Source: Auritidibacter ignavus (GTDB lineage: Bacteria; Actinomycetota; Actinomycetes; Actinomycetales; Micrococcaceae). From it: DNA of 55,363 bases. Position numbers and translations under genes: made by a program. Location of the stretch: assembly GCF_003703835.1 (NCBI RefSeq), contig NZ_RDQR01000017.1, forward strand, positions 1 to 55,363, given 5' to 3'. The notes below the pieces were generated by a model. The model saw only the letters and a list, made by a program, of their open reading frames with translations, did no database searches and was not told the origin of the DNA. Each line of letters opens with the position of its first letter. The first letter of the stretch is position 1. Shown here in pieces: positions 16,402 through 27,709 of the stretch.

Positions 16402-17166
16402 TCACAATCCAGCCAGGCGGGCCTGGCCACGGGCGGTGAGTTCTTCGCGCAGTCGTTCTGCTTCCTCCAGGGGAACCCCCTCAAGGACGGAGCTCGAGGC
16501 CGCGGTGGTCAGGGTCAGGTCGCAAATGTTGAAGTGGCGTTGCAGTGGTCCACTGTTGATGTCCACGTACTGCAGGCGACCGTAGGGGACCGCCATCACC
16601 CGACGAATCCATAGTCCGCGCTTGGTCACCACATCGTCCTCACGTTCGGCGTAGCCAATGGCCCGCACCTGACGTGGGATCAGGAAAAACTTGACGATAT
16701 AGCAGATCAGCACCCCGGCGGGAAGGACCCAGAACAGTGCGAACCAAGACCCGACGTCCTCGAATTCAGCGAGGACAAAGGTCGCCACCACCGCCATGGT
16801 CCCGGTAATCGCCAACCAGGCCAGCAGGGAAAAGATCGAGTGGATGTAGCGAACCGTGATCAGCTTGGATGAGACGGGAGTGAAGTCCACCCCGAAATCG
16901 AGTTTTTTCTGCCCGGATCGGTCAGCCCGGTCGGGGTCCGAGAATCTCGGTGGTGGGGATTGGGCGAGAACGTGAGCCACCGAGGATTTGGGCGCTTGGG
17001 CGACCGGCTGTTTCCGTGCAGGCGCGGGCTGCTGGCGCTGATCGTCGGGCGGGGGCGACGACTGGCCCCCAGGCCGGGGTGGGTACTGTTGGTCTTCAGG
17101 AGAGGATGGCGGTGGCGTTTTCGGCCGTTGCGGTGGACGGGGCGGATACTGCTGATGATCAGCCAT
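16402..17166 (-). CDS. PH domain-containing membrane protein (YdbS-like)
   Basis: 254 residues. The first about 80 are Pro/Gln-rich and low-complexity (QQYPPRPPQRPK type repeats), probably a disordered cytoplasmic tail. Two membrane segments follow (SIFSLLAWLAITGTMAVVATFVL and FALFWVLPAGVLICYIVKFF), then one bPH_2 domain with KRGLWIRRVMAVPYGRLQYVDI and a C-terminal helix. It is the first of the two PH genes, with an RBS (GGAAAG) before ATG 17166. Partner of the larger PH protein; function unknown. Confidence 0.83.
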   Translation of the reverse strand: MADHQQYPPRPPQRPKTPPPSSPEDQQYPPRPGGQSSPPPDDQRQQPAPARKQPVAQAPKSSVAHVLAQSPPPRFSDPDRADRSGQKKLDFGVDFTPVSSKLITVRYIHSIFSLLAWLAITGTMAVVATFVLAEFEDVGSWFALFWVLPAGVLICYIVKFFLIPRQVRAIGYAEREDDVVTKRGLWIRRVMAVPYGRLQYVDINSGPLQRHFNICDLTLTTAASSSVLEGVPLEEAERLREELTARGQARLAGL

Positions 17167-17229
17167 ACTGGTCCGTTCTTTCCGTTCGGTTCTTGTCCGG
17201 TGGGTGCTTGCGGTCTTAAGGGGACAACA

Positions 17230-17736
17230 TCAGGGCAGGTTACGACCGGCTTGAGGTAGCCCGGGCGACCTCGGCGGAGGATCGGACCGGTCATCCGATT
17301 CATCATCGGGCGGAATCTTACACCATTGCTCGACGACGAGGCCGATCACCGTCACCGCTGCACCGGTGACCACCATCATCATGGCATCTACCGTGGTTTG
17401 AGAGCCAATACCGGCCGCGGGGATCCGATCGATGAGAATCCCGATGTGCCATCCGGCGATCACCATTCCGGTGTAGGCGGTGGCTTGGGCGAGCACCACA
17501 GTTCGGGCCGCTGCCAGAGGATTCATCCGGGCCGCCGGGGGTTTCTTCCGATCGCGCAACACGCGGATCCCGAGCACCATCAATAACGCCGCCACAGCGG
17601 TCAGGGTGATCACCGCGGCAATACCCAGCACCGGCACCGGTAGTCGGTAGGCGGTGGTGAGCAGAGTGCCGATCCAGCCGATCGCGGCAGCGATGACCAG
17701 GGTCAGCACCAATAGGCCGGGCCGGGTGGTCTTCAT
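17230..17736 (-). CDS. DUF3180 family membrane protein
   Basis: 168 residues with four hydrophobic segments: TM1 LLVLTLVIAAAIGWIGTLL, TM2 VLGIAAVITLTAVAALLMVL, then two more around GMVIAGWHIGILI and TVDAMMMVVTGAAVTVIGLV. The tail is charged and Pro-rich. DUF3180 proteins are actinobacterial and sit right after folK, as here, where the ATG start overlaps the folK stop (ATGA). The function is not known. Downstream is a 63-base gap to the PH-domain gene, the only visible break in this part of the operon. Confidence 0.82.
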   Translation of the reverse strand: MKTTRPGLLVLTLVIAAAIGWIGTLLTTAYRLPVPVLGIAAVITLTAVAALLMVLGIRVLRDRKKPPAARMNPLAAARTVVLAQATAYTGMVIAGWHIGILIDRIPAAGIGSQTTVDAMMMVVTGAAVTVIGLVVEQWCKIPPDDESDDRSDPPPRSPGLPQAGRNLP

Positions 17737-18215
17737 AGACGGTGCACCTCATCGGCATCGGTAGCAGCTTGGATCAGCTCGGTGATCGGTGTGCCATCCA
17801 GCGTGGCGTCGGGGTCGATCCAGCTCCAGGGCACCAGCACGAACCCGCGTTCGTGCGCGCGCGGGTGCGGTAACGTCAGCTGAGGATCAGCGCGGTGTTG
17901 CTGATCGTAATCGATGACGTCAACGTCCAGGGTCCGCGGGCCCCAACGCACCTCGCGCCGGCGATGGGCGCGCGCTTCCAGATCGTGGCCAAAGGCCAAT
18001 AACTCCTCGGCACTCAGTGTGGTGGTGATGATGAGGGTTTGGTTGAGAAAGTCGGGTTGTTCCACCGGTCCGACCGGTGTGGTGCGCGCCAGTGGCGAGG
18101 CCTGCACCGTCAAGATCTGGGGATGGCCTTTTAGAGCCACGACGGCCTCAGCTAGCTGTCGACGTGGATCGTGGAGGTTAGCCCCCAGCGAGAGCACCGC
18201 GGTTACTGGTTCCAT
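17733..18215 (-). CDS. folK: HPPK, 2-amino-4-hydroxy-6-hydroxymethyldihydropteridine diphosphokinase
   Basis: 160 residues, the full HPPK length. It transfers pyrophosphate from ATP to the pterin alcohol in folate synthesis. Visible signatures: LSLGANLHDPRRQL at the N-terminus, TTPVGPVEQPDFLNQ, WGPRTLDVDVIDYD (metal-binding Asp pair) and LPHPRAHERGFVLVPW. Overlaps folB by 13 bases and DUF3180 by 4, so translation is coupled along the fol operon. Confidence 0.95.
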   Translation of the reverse strand: MEPVTAVLSLGANLHDPRRQLAEAVVALKGHPQILTVQASPLARTTPVGPVEQPDFLNQTLIITTTLSAEELLAFGHDLEARAHRRREVRWGPRTLDVDVIDYDQQHRADPQLTLPHPRAHERGFVLVPWSWIDPDATLDGTPITELIQAATDADEVHRL

Positions 18216-18595
18216 GCCCGTCCACGCTCGATAGTGACGCTCACATCGGCAAAATCCGCCGGCACTGGAGCTTGCGGCTTGTGCACCGTGATCTTGACGT
18301 GTTCCACCAGTGGCTGTTCTTCCAGCAAGGTGCTGGCGATCTGCACACCCAGCGTTTCGATCAGGTCATAGGCCTGTCCGGAGATCAGTCGCTGGATCGT
18401 GGTGGCCACCTCGGCGTAGTCCACCGTGTAGTTGACCTCGTCGTAGGTGGCGGCCACCGACACATCCAGACTCAGCTCGGCGTCGACGATGAAAACCTGA
18501 CCGGCCTGTTTTTCAGAGTCCAAAACCCCGTGAAAACCGCGGCCACGCACCCCGGTGAGGGTGATCAGATCGTCGTGGTGTTTGTCTTCGCTCAT
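18203..18595 (-). CDS. folB: Dihydroneopterin aldolase
   Basis: 130 residues. It cleaves dihydroneopterin to 6-hydroxymethyldihydropterin, the substrate of FolK. Recognisable features are RGRGFHGVLDSEKQAGQ (catalytic-loop region), the VNYTVDYAEVA segment and the LIETLGVQIA stretch (Glu of the active site), then VKITVHKPQAPVPADFADVSVTI. ATG 18595 overlaps the folP stop (ATGA), and the 3' end overlaps folK. Cytoplasmic, probably octameric as in the family. Confidence 0.94.
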   Translation of the reverse strand: MSEDKHHDDLITLTGVRGRGFHGVLDSEKQAGQVFIVDAELSLDVSVAATYDEVNYTVDYAEVATTIQRLISGQAYDLIETLGVQIASTLLEEQPLVEHVKITVHKPQAPVPADFADVSVTIERGRAWNQ

Positions 18596-19500
18596 CGAGC
18601 ATCCGCCCAGGCGGTGGCGACCTTCACGGCGTCCAGATTAGTGGGCACATCGTGGACCCGCACCGCCCAGATCTTACGCTGGGCGACCAAGGCCGTCACG
18701 GCGGCGGTGGCAATATCGCGCTCATCCACCGGACGTGGTTCGCCGTGGCGGTTAGCCAGTACAGTGCCCAAGAACCGTTTGCGGGAGGCGCCAACCAACA
18801 CCGGATAGCCCAGTTGCTCTATAGCCTCCAGCTGGCCCAAGAGCTCCCAGTTGTGCGCGCCCAGCTTGGCGAAGCCTAAGCCCGGATCGACGATCAGCTG
18901 GTCGCGACAGACCCCGGCGTTGGTGAAGGCCTCGATGATCTGGCCTAACTCGGCCACGACCTCGGCAGTCAGGTCCTCATACTCTGCTGCATCGTCCATG
19001 GTGGTGGCATTCCCACGGTTGTGGGTGAGGATGTACTTGGCCCCGGTTTCGGCGATCAGGTGTGGCATCTCGGGATCGAAGTTCAGTCCGGAGACGTCGT
19101 TGATGATGATCTCGCCGTAGTCCATGGCCGCCCGCGCGGTGGCGGCGTGGCGAGTATCGACCGAGACCAGCACGCCGGCCTTGATCAGTGCCTCCACCAC
19201 CGGCAGAATGCGCTGCTGTTCCTCCTCGGCGGAGACCTCTTGGCGCCCCGGCGCGGTGGATTCGCCACCGACGTCAACCAGGTCGGCACCGGCGTAGTGC
19301 ATGCGCAACCCGTGATCGATCGCCGACTCCACGGAGAAGTGTTCGCCTCCATCGGAGAAGGAATTATCGGTCACGTTCAGAATTCCCATGACCAGGGTGC
19401 GGGAGGTGTCCAACTCGGAGAACGTGGCGCGGTGAACCTTGCGCACCACGCTGAGCGGTCCGGTGGAAGGCCCGGTTCCGGGCACGGCTGCCATACTCAT
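18592..19500 (-). CDS. folP: Dihydropteroate synthase
   Basis: 302 residues. It condenses hydroxymethyldihydropterin pyrophosphate with 4-aminobenzoate; this is the sulfonamide target. Motifs: MGILNVTDNSFSDGG (loop 1; the family has TPDSF or TDDSF), LVDVGGESTAPG (loop 2), IINDVSGL, and PVLVGASRKRFLG (Lys/Arg of the pterin and substrate site). ATG 19500 has AAAGGA upstream. It lies between folE (28-base gap) and folB (4-base overlap). Confidence 0.95.
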   Translation of the reverse strand: MSMAAVPGTGPSTGPLSVVRKVHRATFSELDTSRTLVMGILNVTDNSFSDGGEHFSVESAIDHGLRMHYAGADLVDVGGESTAPGRQEVSAEEEQQRILPVVEALIKAGVLVSVDTRHAATARAAMDYGEIIINDVSGLNFDPEMPHLIAETGAKYILTHNRGNATTMDDAAEYEDLTAEVVAELGQIIEAFTNAGVCRDQLIVDPGLGFAKLGAHNWELLGQLEAIEQLGYPVLVGASRKRFLGTVLANRHGEPRPVDERDIATAAVTALVAQRKIWAVRVHDVPTNLDAVKVATAWADAR

Positions 19501-19528
19501 GTTCGTCCTTTCAACGGTCTGCCGGTGG

Positions 19529-20088
19529 TTACTTTCGCAAGATCAAGCTCATGGCTTCAGAGCGAGTGGAAGCATCGCGCAATTGTCCGCGCACCGCTGA
19601 GGTGACGGTCATGGCTCCGGGGGATTTTACGCCCCGCATCGACATGCACAAATGCTCTGCTTCTACTACCACAATAGCCCCGCGCGGGTGCAGATGAGTC
19701 ATCAGCGCTTCAACCAGCTGATCGGTCAGGCGTTCTTGGACCTGTGGGCGCCGGGCGTAAACATTGACCAGCCGGGCCAGCTTGGACAAACCGGTCACTT
19801 TGCCCGACTCCGAGGGGATATAACCAATATGGGCCTGACCGTGGAAGGGCAACAGGTGGTGTTCACAGGTGGAGTAGAAGGCGATGTCCTTGACCAGCAC
19901 CATCTCGTCGTGGACCAGGTCGAAGGTCTTTTCCAGCACCTCGCCAGGTTCTTGGCCCAGTCCTCCGAACATTTCGGCGTAGCTACGTGCCACGCGCGCC
20001 GGGGTTTCCCGTAGCCCGTCGCGGTCGGGATCTTCGCCGATAGCTTCTAGGATCTCACGCACGGCGGCTTCAATGCGCGGCAGGTCCA

Positions 20089-20089
<1 letters not shown>
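19529..20089 (-). CDS. folE: GTP cyclohydrolase I
   Basis: 186 residues. It converts GTP to dihydroneopterin triphosphate, the first step of folate synthesis. The zinc ligands are seen in [13 protein letters not shown] (Cys, His) and [11 protein letters not shown] (Cys). The tail [10 protein letters not shown] is typical. ATG 20089 is preferred: it overlaps the ftsH stop as TAATG and has AGGGG upstream. An in-frame GTG at 20095 would add two residues. First fol gene after ftsH, fully in the usual actinobacterial order. Confidence 0.95.
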
Positions 20090-22116
<2,027 letters not shown>

Positions 22117-22246
22117 TCAGTCTCCTTACCCCCGCGCGCAGAACGCGTACTCGCCCTAGCATATCGGCAACGTCAACTTGGGGTGGAGTTTGGTTGACAC
22201 GCTTTCGCAACAAGTGGACAGCGACGCCAGGGGAATGACAGTCCCC

Positions 22247-22798
22247 TTAGGAGTACACGTGCGGAGCCAGCGTAGCCACCAGCTCGAGGTTGCGGTATTT
22301 CTCCGCGTAATCGAGCCCGTAGCCGACGACGAATTCATTGGGGATATCGGCGCCGACGTATTTAACGTCGATGTCGACCTTCAATGCATCCGGCTTGCGC
22401 AACAACGTGCAGATCTCCACCGACGCAGGGCCACGAGATTCCAGATTGGTGCGCAACCACGACAAGGTCAGCCCCGAGTCGATAATGTCTTCCACGATCA
22501 GCACGTGCCGACCCATCAGGTCGGTTTCCAGGTCCTTCAGGATTCGGACCACACCGGAGGATTTGGTGCCCGACCCATAGGAAGACACCGCCATGAAGTC
22601 CAGGGTGACGTGGGAGGTCATGGCTCGAGACAGATCGGCCATCACCATAATCGCGCCCTTAAGTACGCCGACCATCAGTACGTCTTTATCGTGATAGTCC
22701 TCGTCGATCTGGGCTGCCAACCGCGCCACGGTGTCGCGCAATTGCTGTTTGTCCAGTAAGACGTGCAGGAGGTCATCCTCGATGTCTTCTACTTTCAT
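22247..22798 (-). CDS. hpt: Hypoxanthine phosphoribosyltransferase
   Basis: 183-residue purine salvage enzyme forming IMP/GMP from hypoxanthine/guanine and PRPP. The PRPP-binding loop is HVLIVEDIIDSGLTLSWL, and the flexible-loop Ser-Tyr-Gly is at FMAVSSYGSGTKSSG. KYVGADIPNEFVVGYGLDYAEKYRNL completes the family pattern. ATG 22798 has CGGAG upstream and lies one base after the tilS stop. Part of the conserved tilS-hpt-ftsH order; a 130-base gap to ftsH may hold a separate ftsH promoter. Confidence 0.95.
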   Translation of the reverse strand: MKVEDIEDDLLHVLLDKQQLRDTVARLAAQIDEDYHDKDVLMVGVLKGAIMVMADLSRAMTSHVTLDFMAVSSYGSGTKSSGVVRILKDLETDLMGRHVLIVEDIIDSGLTLSWLRTNLESRGPASVEICTLLRKPDALKVDIDVKYVGADIPNEFVVGYGLDYAEKYRNLELVATLAPHVYS

Positions 22799-22799
22799 C

Positions 22800-23891
22800 T
22801 CAACTCCGTGACGAGGGGACAGTGAACAGTTCTAGTGTGTCATATTCGCCGGGGTTTTGGCCTCGGTTCCGGCGCGCGGCTACCCCGCCTGCCAGCTGAA
22901 TAGGCCCGGCCGAGGAACCTGGACGCGCCCGGGCTAGCTCCATCACCGCCAGCGTGCGCTCTCGAGACGGCCGTGTGCCGCCCAGTTCGGTGACTGCCTT
23001 GCCGATGACCCGGTGCCCCAGCGCGGCGGGAAGGTCTCGGACGGCCTGCAGGTCAAAGCGGATGGTTACCTTGTCTATCTGGGCCAGCATTCGGTAGCGC
23101 CGGTGTGCCTCAGCTTCCAAATACGCGGCGTCTTCGGCAGCAATGGCTGCGGTGGCCAGGAGCCCGGAGCGCACCGTGGGACCCAGCTGTTCCAGCCCGG
23201 GTAGCACCTGGTGGCGGATCCGGGCACGTAGGATCCGCGGATCGGTGTTCATCGGATCCTGCCACGGCTCGATTCCTGCCCAGTGACAGATCTGTTCGGT
23301 CTCAGCCCGGGAAATCCCTAAGAAAGGGCGCACCACATGCAACGGGTGGTTTAACTCACTATAGGTGGTGGTTTCGGCGATACCGGCCAGCGAGCGCGGA
23401 CCGGACCCACGCACCAGGCCCAACAGGACTTGTTCGGCCTGATCATCGGCGGTGTGTCCCAGTGCCACGGCCTGGGCCCCGGTGGTGTGAGCACCCTGGG
23501 CAAAGGCTTCCAGGCGCCCCAGTCGAGCGGTGGCTTCCAGTCCCCCGGTTCCGGTTTCCGGCAGATCAAGGGCACGGGTGATCACTGGCTCGAGCCCGAG
23601 TCTGGTCGCGATTGTCGCCACCGCGGCAGCGACCTCGGCAGTACCCGACTGAAGCTGATGGTCGAGGCTGATCACCCCAAACCGTCGGGTGTGGTCTGCT
23701 CTGGTCTGGCATAGCGCCGCGACGACGAGTAAGGCCATGGAGTCGGCCCCACCCGAAACTCCCAGCAGCGTCAGTGACTGGGGAGGGGTAAGTCGTTGCA
23801 ATTGCGCCAGCCCTCGATGCAACGGTTCTGGCCACCGGCCGGCGGGCGGAAACGCGCCGGTCAACTGCGGGCGGGTCTGCCAGTGGTTCAC
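22800..23891 (-). CDS. tilS: tRNA(Ile)-lysidine synthase
   Basis: 363 residues. It modifies the wobble cytidine of the CAU-anticodon tRNA-Ile to lysidine so that AUA is read. The PP-loop GVSGGADSMALL is at residues 44-55, and ALGHTADDQAEQVLLGLVRGSG and PFLGISRAE mark the N-type ATP pyrophosphatase domain. A C-terminal substrate-binding part follows. The GTG start overlaps the stop of the zinc peptidase gene (GTGA). Confidence 0.93.
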   Translation of the reverse strand: MNHWQTRPQLTGAFPPAGRWPEPLHRGLAQLQRLTPPQSLTLLGVSGGADSMALLVVAALCQTRADHTRRFGVISLDHQLQSGTAEVAAAVATIATRLGLEPVITRALDLPETGTGGLEATARLGRLEAFAQGAHTTGAQAVALGHTADDQAEQVLLGLVRGSGPRSLAGIAETTTYSELNHPLHVVRPFLGISRAETEQICHWAGIEPWQDPMNTDPRILRARIRHQVLPGLEQLGPTVRSGLLATAAIAAEDAAYLEAEAHRRYRMLAQIDKVTIRFDLQAVRDLPAALGHRVIGKAVTELGGTRPSRERTLAVMELARARPGSSAGPIQLAGGVAARRNRGQNPGEYDTLELFTVPSSRS

Positions 23892-24871
23892 AGGGCCTCA
23901 GTGCGGGCAATCCAGGCCGTAGCGTCGTGCAGTTCCGCCTCGGTGGGCATGTAGCGGGCGTCGGTGAATACGCGGTTGAATCCATCCATCCCGATCTGCG
24001 CGACCACCGCCTGCACGAATTGTTGACCGTTTCGATATTGCGCGGCTTTCGCGTCCATGCCAATGAGTTTGCGGAACAGGGCACCCAGCGGACCACCGGG
24101 CGGTTTGCGGTCGTTGAACCGGCGCCGAATGGTGTGCTTGGTGGGGACCAGACTGGTCGAGACGGCATCCATGACCACATTGGCGTGGCCTTCCAACAGC
24201 GACATCACACCGTTGACCGTCGACATCTGCGCTTTGATGGCATCTCGGCCATTCAGGGCCTGATCGGGGTCGGTCATCATCACCAGCAATGAGGTGACGG
24301 CCTGTTGTAAGTACTCGGCCAGCCAGGGTGCTGCGGCAAATTGCACGCGGTGGGTTTGTTCATGCAGGCACACCCAGAGGCGGAAGTCCACCGGATCGAG
24401 GTCGAGCTCGCCTCGGATCATCGCGGTATTCGGGGCCACCAACGCCAGCCGACCTCCCCCGGCCGGTCCGGGGACGAAGGGGTCATACTGACCCAGAATC
24501 CGGGTGGAGAGATAACCCAGCACGGTGCCGAGCTGCACCGAGGCGGTGGCCCGCGAGGCACCGGCAAAGATTCGGGAGGTGTATAGCGGGTTGCGAGCTT
24601 GGACGGCTTCGAAGCCGGGACGGGTCATCTCCACCAGGCCGGTTGCCGTGGAGCGGGCCCAGCCGGGGCGGTCCAACACCAGCACCTGCGAGTCATCCAG
24701 ACCGCGAGCCACGTCCAACCCGGTGAGCTGTTGCACGGTCTCCACCGAGGTCTTGGCGGCCGCATGTAACCCGGCGACTTCGGCCCGGGCTTGCCGGGGT
24801 GAGAGGCGCACTCCGGGCCGGGCAGTGGCGCGCGCGGTGGTGGCCGCCAGGTCTACATCGATCATCTCCAT
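23888..24871 (-). CDS. Zinc-dependent metalloprotease-like protein (DUF2342 / F420-associated)
   Basis: About 327 residues. CLHEQTHRVQF carries an HExxH zinc motif near residue 171, and MSLLEGHANVVMDAV, about 47 residues later, supplies a likely third ligand. The family is annotated either as a zinc-dependent metalloprotease or as coenzyme F420 biosynthesis-associated; its substrate is not established. The start is uncertain: ATG 24871 is chosen, but GTG 24889 and ATG 24865 are in frame and none has a good ribosome-binding site. It lies between dacB and tilS as in other actinobacteria. Confidence 0.85.
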   Translation of the reverse strand: MEMIDVDLAATTARATARPGVRLSPRQARAEVAGLHAAAKTSVETVQQLTGLDVARGLDDSQVLVLDRPGWARSTATGLVEMTRPGFEAVQARNPLYTSRIFAGASRATASVQLGTVLGYLSTRILGQYDPFVPGPAGGGRLALVAPNTAMIRGELDLDPVDFRLWVCLHEQTHRVQFAAAPWLAEYLQQAVTSLLVMMTDPDQALNGRDAIKAQMSTVNGVMSLLEGHANVVMDAVSTSLVPTKHTIRRRFNDRKPPGGPLGALFRKLIGMDAKAAQYRNGQQFVQAVVAQIGMDGFNRVFTDARYMPTEAELHDATAWIARTEAL

Positions 24872-24902
24872 AAGACCATCACAGCACACTCAGCTGAAAG
24901 AA

Positions 24903-26288
24903 TCAGCAACCACAACTGGTCAGCGCGGTAGTCAGCTGGTCCAGGTCGCTACGGGCATCCAGGATGCCTCCCCCACCGATGTCTTGCGGCGAGATCAGCA
25001 CGAAGTACACTGGCCGGCCATCTTGCGTGGTCGTGATTCCCGACAGGGTCACCGAGGCCGCTAGCGTCCCGGTTTTGGCCCGCACGGTGCCTGCGGTGGG
25101 CCCCTCGTCCATGCGGGTGGCCAACGTCCCGTCGGATCCGGCCACGGGCAGCCCCTCATCAATCGGGCTCAGTTCCGGGGTGGTGGAGATCGTTTCGACG
25201 ATCTCCACCAGATCCGAGGCGGTGGTGAGATTATGTGACGACAGCCCGGAGGCATCAGCGATGGTGGTGTTGCTCAGACCGTGTTCGTCGACGGTCTCGG
25301 TGATCATCTGTTGGACACCGGTCACGTTGGGTTCAAAACCGCTGGCCATGGCAGCTTGCCGGGCCAAGACTTCCATGATTTGGTTATCGGATTCTTTGAT
25401 GCCGTAGGCGAGTTGCTCGGCTACGGTGGCCGATTCCGCGCTGGCCAGTTCCTCACCGTCCACGGTCTCGGTGGTCACCGATTGCTCGGCCAGGGTGACG
25501 GTGAGATCGGAGTCTTCTGGCAGCGCCTCATCGAGGTGTTGCTGGAAGGTGCTGGCCACAAAGCCGGCCGGATCGTGAACGCGATCGGTCCCGGAGGACT
25601 TGTGGGCCCGGGCGCCGAAGGTGGCAATTGGGGTGACCTGGGAGATATTGCCCGAGGTCACCATGCCCTCTTCTTCCCAATCCGGGTGAAGCTGTTGATA
25701 GTCGGCCACCTCGACGGCTACCGTGTACTCCCCAGTGGCTTCTCGTGCCTCCAGAGCAGCCAAGGTGTCCTCGGCGAGGGTTTTCAACCCGGCTCGTCCC
25801 GCAACGGCCCGGTCATCCGAGTCCTCCACTCCCATCAGCGCGTCACCGCCGGCGTGGATGGTCAGCTGATGATCCGTAACGCTCACGGTGGTGGTGAAAC
25901 GGTGTGCGGGGTCCAGGTGATCCAAAATGGCCACACCGCTGATGAGTTTCAGGGACGAGGCCGGCGTTCGGATGTCATCGGCGTGCCGGCTGTAGAGCTC
26001 GTCGCCGGTGTAGCCATCCACCACCATCATGGCGATGTCTGCTGAGCCGGTGCCGCCCAGCTGGGATTCCAAGGCCTGCGGGTCGATGGCTGAGGTCTCC
26101 TCGACCTGTTGGAGATAGTCGGTGAAGGCTACCTCGGCGTGGTTCATCGTCTTTTGTGCGATGGTCAGTTTCGGAGCGCTCAATGCCGGGGTGGGAGTGA
26201 TCAGGAGCCCGGAGGCCACCGCAACCGTCGTCAGGAAAGCCAACGGGACCAGCGCGAAACCGCCCAACGCGAAAGATAATTTGGACAT
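24903..26288 (-). CDS. dacB: D-alanyl-D-alanine carboxypeptidase/endopeptidase (PBP4, S13)
   Basis: 461-residue low-molecular-weight penicillin-binding protein that trims or cleaves peptidoglycan cross-links outside the membrane. An N-terminal hydrophobic signal (FALVPLAFLTTVAVASGLLI) ends near PALSAP. Active-site motifs: SSLK (nucleophile Ser and general-base Lys, about residue 113-116), SDN (about 298) and KTG (about 404). The tail ends in TSCGC. ATG 26288 has GGGGGAG upstream. Divergent from ppa across 103 bases. Confidence 0.93.
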   Translation of the reverse strand: MSKLSFALGGFALVPLAFLTTVAVASGLLITPTPALSAPKLTIAQKTMNHAEVAFTDYLQQVEETSAIDPQALESQLGGTGSADIAMMVVDGYTGDELYSRHADDIRTPASSLKLISGVAILDHLDPAHRFTTTVSVTDHQLTIHAGGDALMGVEDSDDRAVAGRAGLKTLAEDTLAALEAREATGEYTVAVEVADYQQLHPDWEEEGMVTSGNISQVTPIATFGARAHKSSGTDRVHDPAGFVASTFQQHLDEALPEDSDLTVTLAEQSVTTETVDGEELASAESATVAEQLAYGIKESDNQIMEVLARQAAMASGFEPNVTGVQQMITETVDEHGLSNTTIADASGLSSHNLTTASDLVEIVETISTTPELSPIDEGLPVAGSDGTLATRMDEGPTAGTVRAKTGTLAASVTLSGITTTQDGRPVYFVLISPQDIGGGGILDARSDLDQLTTALTSCGC

Positions 26289-26391
26289 GCACGCTCCCCC
26301 GTTTTCTGTGGGCAGTAAAGTTTGATAAGCAGGAGATGAACCCGATTCCGGGTCATTGGACCTCTAGTAGTTTATAGGAGAACTCAGCGCC

Positions 26392-26871
26392 ATGAACCAC
26401 GATGTGACCGTCGAAATCCCCTCCGGTTCCCGGGTGAAATACGAGATCGATCATCAGACCGGTCGAATCCATTTGGACCGGTTGCTGTTCACCTCGATGC
26501 AGTACCCGACTCACTACGGCTATTTTGAAAACACCCTGGGCGAGGACGGCGATCCGCTGGACGCGTTGATCTATCTGCCCGATGTGGACTTGGTTCCCGG
26601 CGTGGTGGTCGAAGCCCGGCCGATCGGTATGTTCTCGATGACCGATGACGGCGGTGGCGACGATAAACTGTTGTGCGTCGTCGATGATCCACGCTTCGAG
26701 CACATTCAGGACATCCAAGACGTCAGTGACTGGCTGAAGTCAGAGATCGAGCACTTCTTCACCCACTACAAAGACCTGGAGCCAGGCAAGTGGGTCAAGG
26801 CTGATGGCTGGAAGGGCCGTGACGAAGCAGAGGCAGAATTGAAGGCCTCCATCGAGCGTTACCACCGTTAA
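26392..26871 (+). CDS. ppa: Inorganic pyrophosphatase
   Basis: 159-residue family I soluble pyrophosphatase, pulling biosynthetic reactions forward by hydrolysing PPi. Signature [11 protein letters not shown] (metal-binding Asp residues, about 50-60), with [14 protein letters not shown] and [20 protein letters not shown] before it and [16 protein letters not shown] at the C-terminus. The ribosome-binding site TAGGAG precedes ATG 26392. Divergent from dacB, the standard actinobacterial arrangement. Confidence 0.96.
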   Translation: MNHDVTVEIPSGSRVKYEIDHQTGRIHLDRLLFTSMQYPTHYGYFENTLGEDGDPLDALIYLPDVDLVPGVVVEARPIGMFSMTDDGGGDDKLLCVVDDPRFEHIQDIQDVSDWLKSEIEHFFTHYKDLEPGKWVKADGWKGRDEAEAELKASIERYHR

Positions 26872-27046
26872 TCACCTCACGCCGAACGGTTCTTCCGACA
26901 CAGCTTAAGAAGCCTCCCCGTCAGAAAAAAATGTTTATACTCTGGAGTTACCACTTATTGATGGTTTTCCAGAAGGATTTACCTCAATAAAGGTTCCAGC
27001 ATTTATTTTTTGAACTTCCGGCTCTTAAAACAAGAACGGACCACAC
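26872..27046. other. AT-rich intergenic region after ppa
   Basis: 175 bases, unusually AT-rich for this chromosome, with TTTATACTC, TTGATGG and a TTATTTTTTG run. It probably contains the promoter of the following gene. No convincing terminator stem was found for ppa. Confidence 0.4.
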
Positions 27047-27709
27047 ATGTACGTTGTATCGATCGCCGACCGACCGCGGGGCTCCGCCTCCTCGCACCTG
27101 GATTTGTTGGCTGAACGTGTGCGAAATCACACGCCCGCAGATCAGCCCGACATGATCGTGATACAGCGAGACTCCGAACGCTTAACCACACTGTTGACCG
27201 ATACCCACGCTGTGATTGACACGGCCTTGCACGCATTGCGCCTGGGTCAGCTCAGCGTCGGCATCGGGATTGGTCGTCTCGATTCCTCCGATCAAGAACA
27301 CCTCGCCGGGCCAGGCCTGGATGCCTCCCGGCAGGCACTACTGGCGGCAGCCAAGCAGGGCCAGATCGCCCCGGTGCGAGTCCACGTCGCCCAGCCCAGC
27401 CTGAATTTCGACTCAGCTCGGTTTGCCGAGCATGCCCAGTCGGTCTTACAACTATTGGGGCACACCATTTCCCGGCGCTCCGTGGCCGAATGGGCCGTGA
27501 TTGACATGATGACCCCGGGAATGCGAGGCCAGCAACGCGATGTTGCCGAGGCTCTGGGCATCACGGTGCAGGCTGTCTCGCAGGCGATTAAGCGCTCACT
27601 GTTTAAGAGTGAACACCAGGTGCGGGCAGCCATCGCCGCTCACCTAGAGGCTTGCTACGATCACCTCTACGATCACCACGCGCTGGCCGAGCACGGTCAC
27701 CGGGTTTAG
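27047..27709 (+). CDS. SatD-like protein with a C-terminal helix-turn-helix
   Basis: 220 residues. SVGIGIGRL followed by GPGLDASRQALLAAAKQG resembles the second half of the SatD fold. The usual GDEFQ motif is replaced by VIQRDSERL, and the DIVGSR start by ADRPRGS, so the fold is present in degenerate form. Residues about 160-185 (RGQQRDVAEALGITVQAVSQAIKR) look like a winged helix-turn-helix, giving a likely DNA-binding role. ATG 27047 has no strong ribosome-binding site and follows an AT-rich stretch. It converges on the HAD gene with a 4-base overlap. Function unknown. Confidence 0.6.
   Translation: MYVVSIADRPRGSASSHLDLLAERVRNHTPADQPDMIVIQRDSERLTTLLTDTHAVIDTALHALRLGQLSVGIGIGRLDSSDQEHLAGPGLDASRQALLAAAKQGQIAPVRVHVAQPSLNFDSARFAEHAQSVLQLLGHTISRRSVAEWAVIDMMTPGMRGQQRDVAEALGITVQAVSQAIKRSLFKSEHQVRAAIAAHLEACYDHLYDHHALAEHGHRV

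Noticed and set aside
22178-22759. A 193-codon plus-strand open frame
   Set aside because: Antisense to hpt, which has all its motifs.
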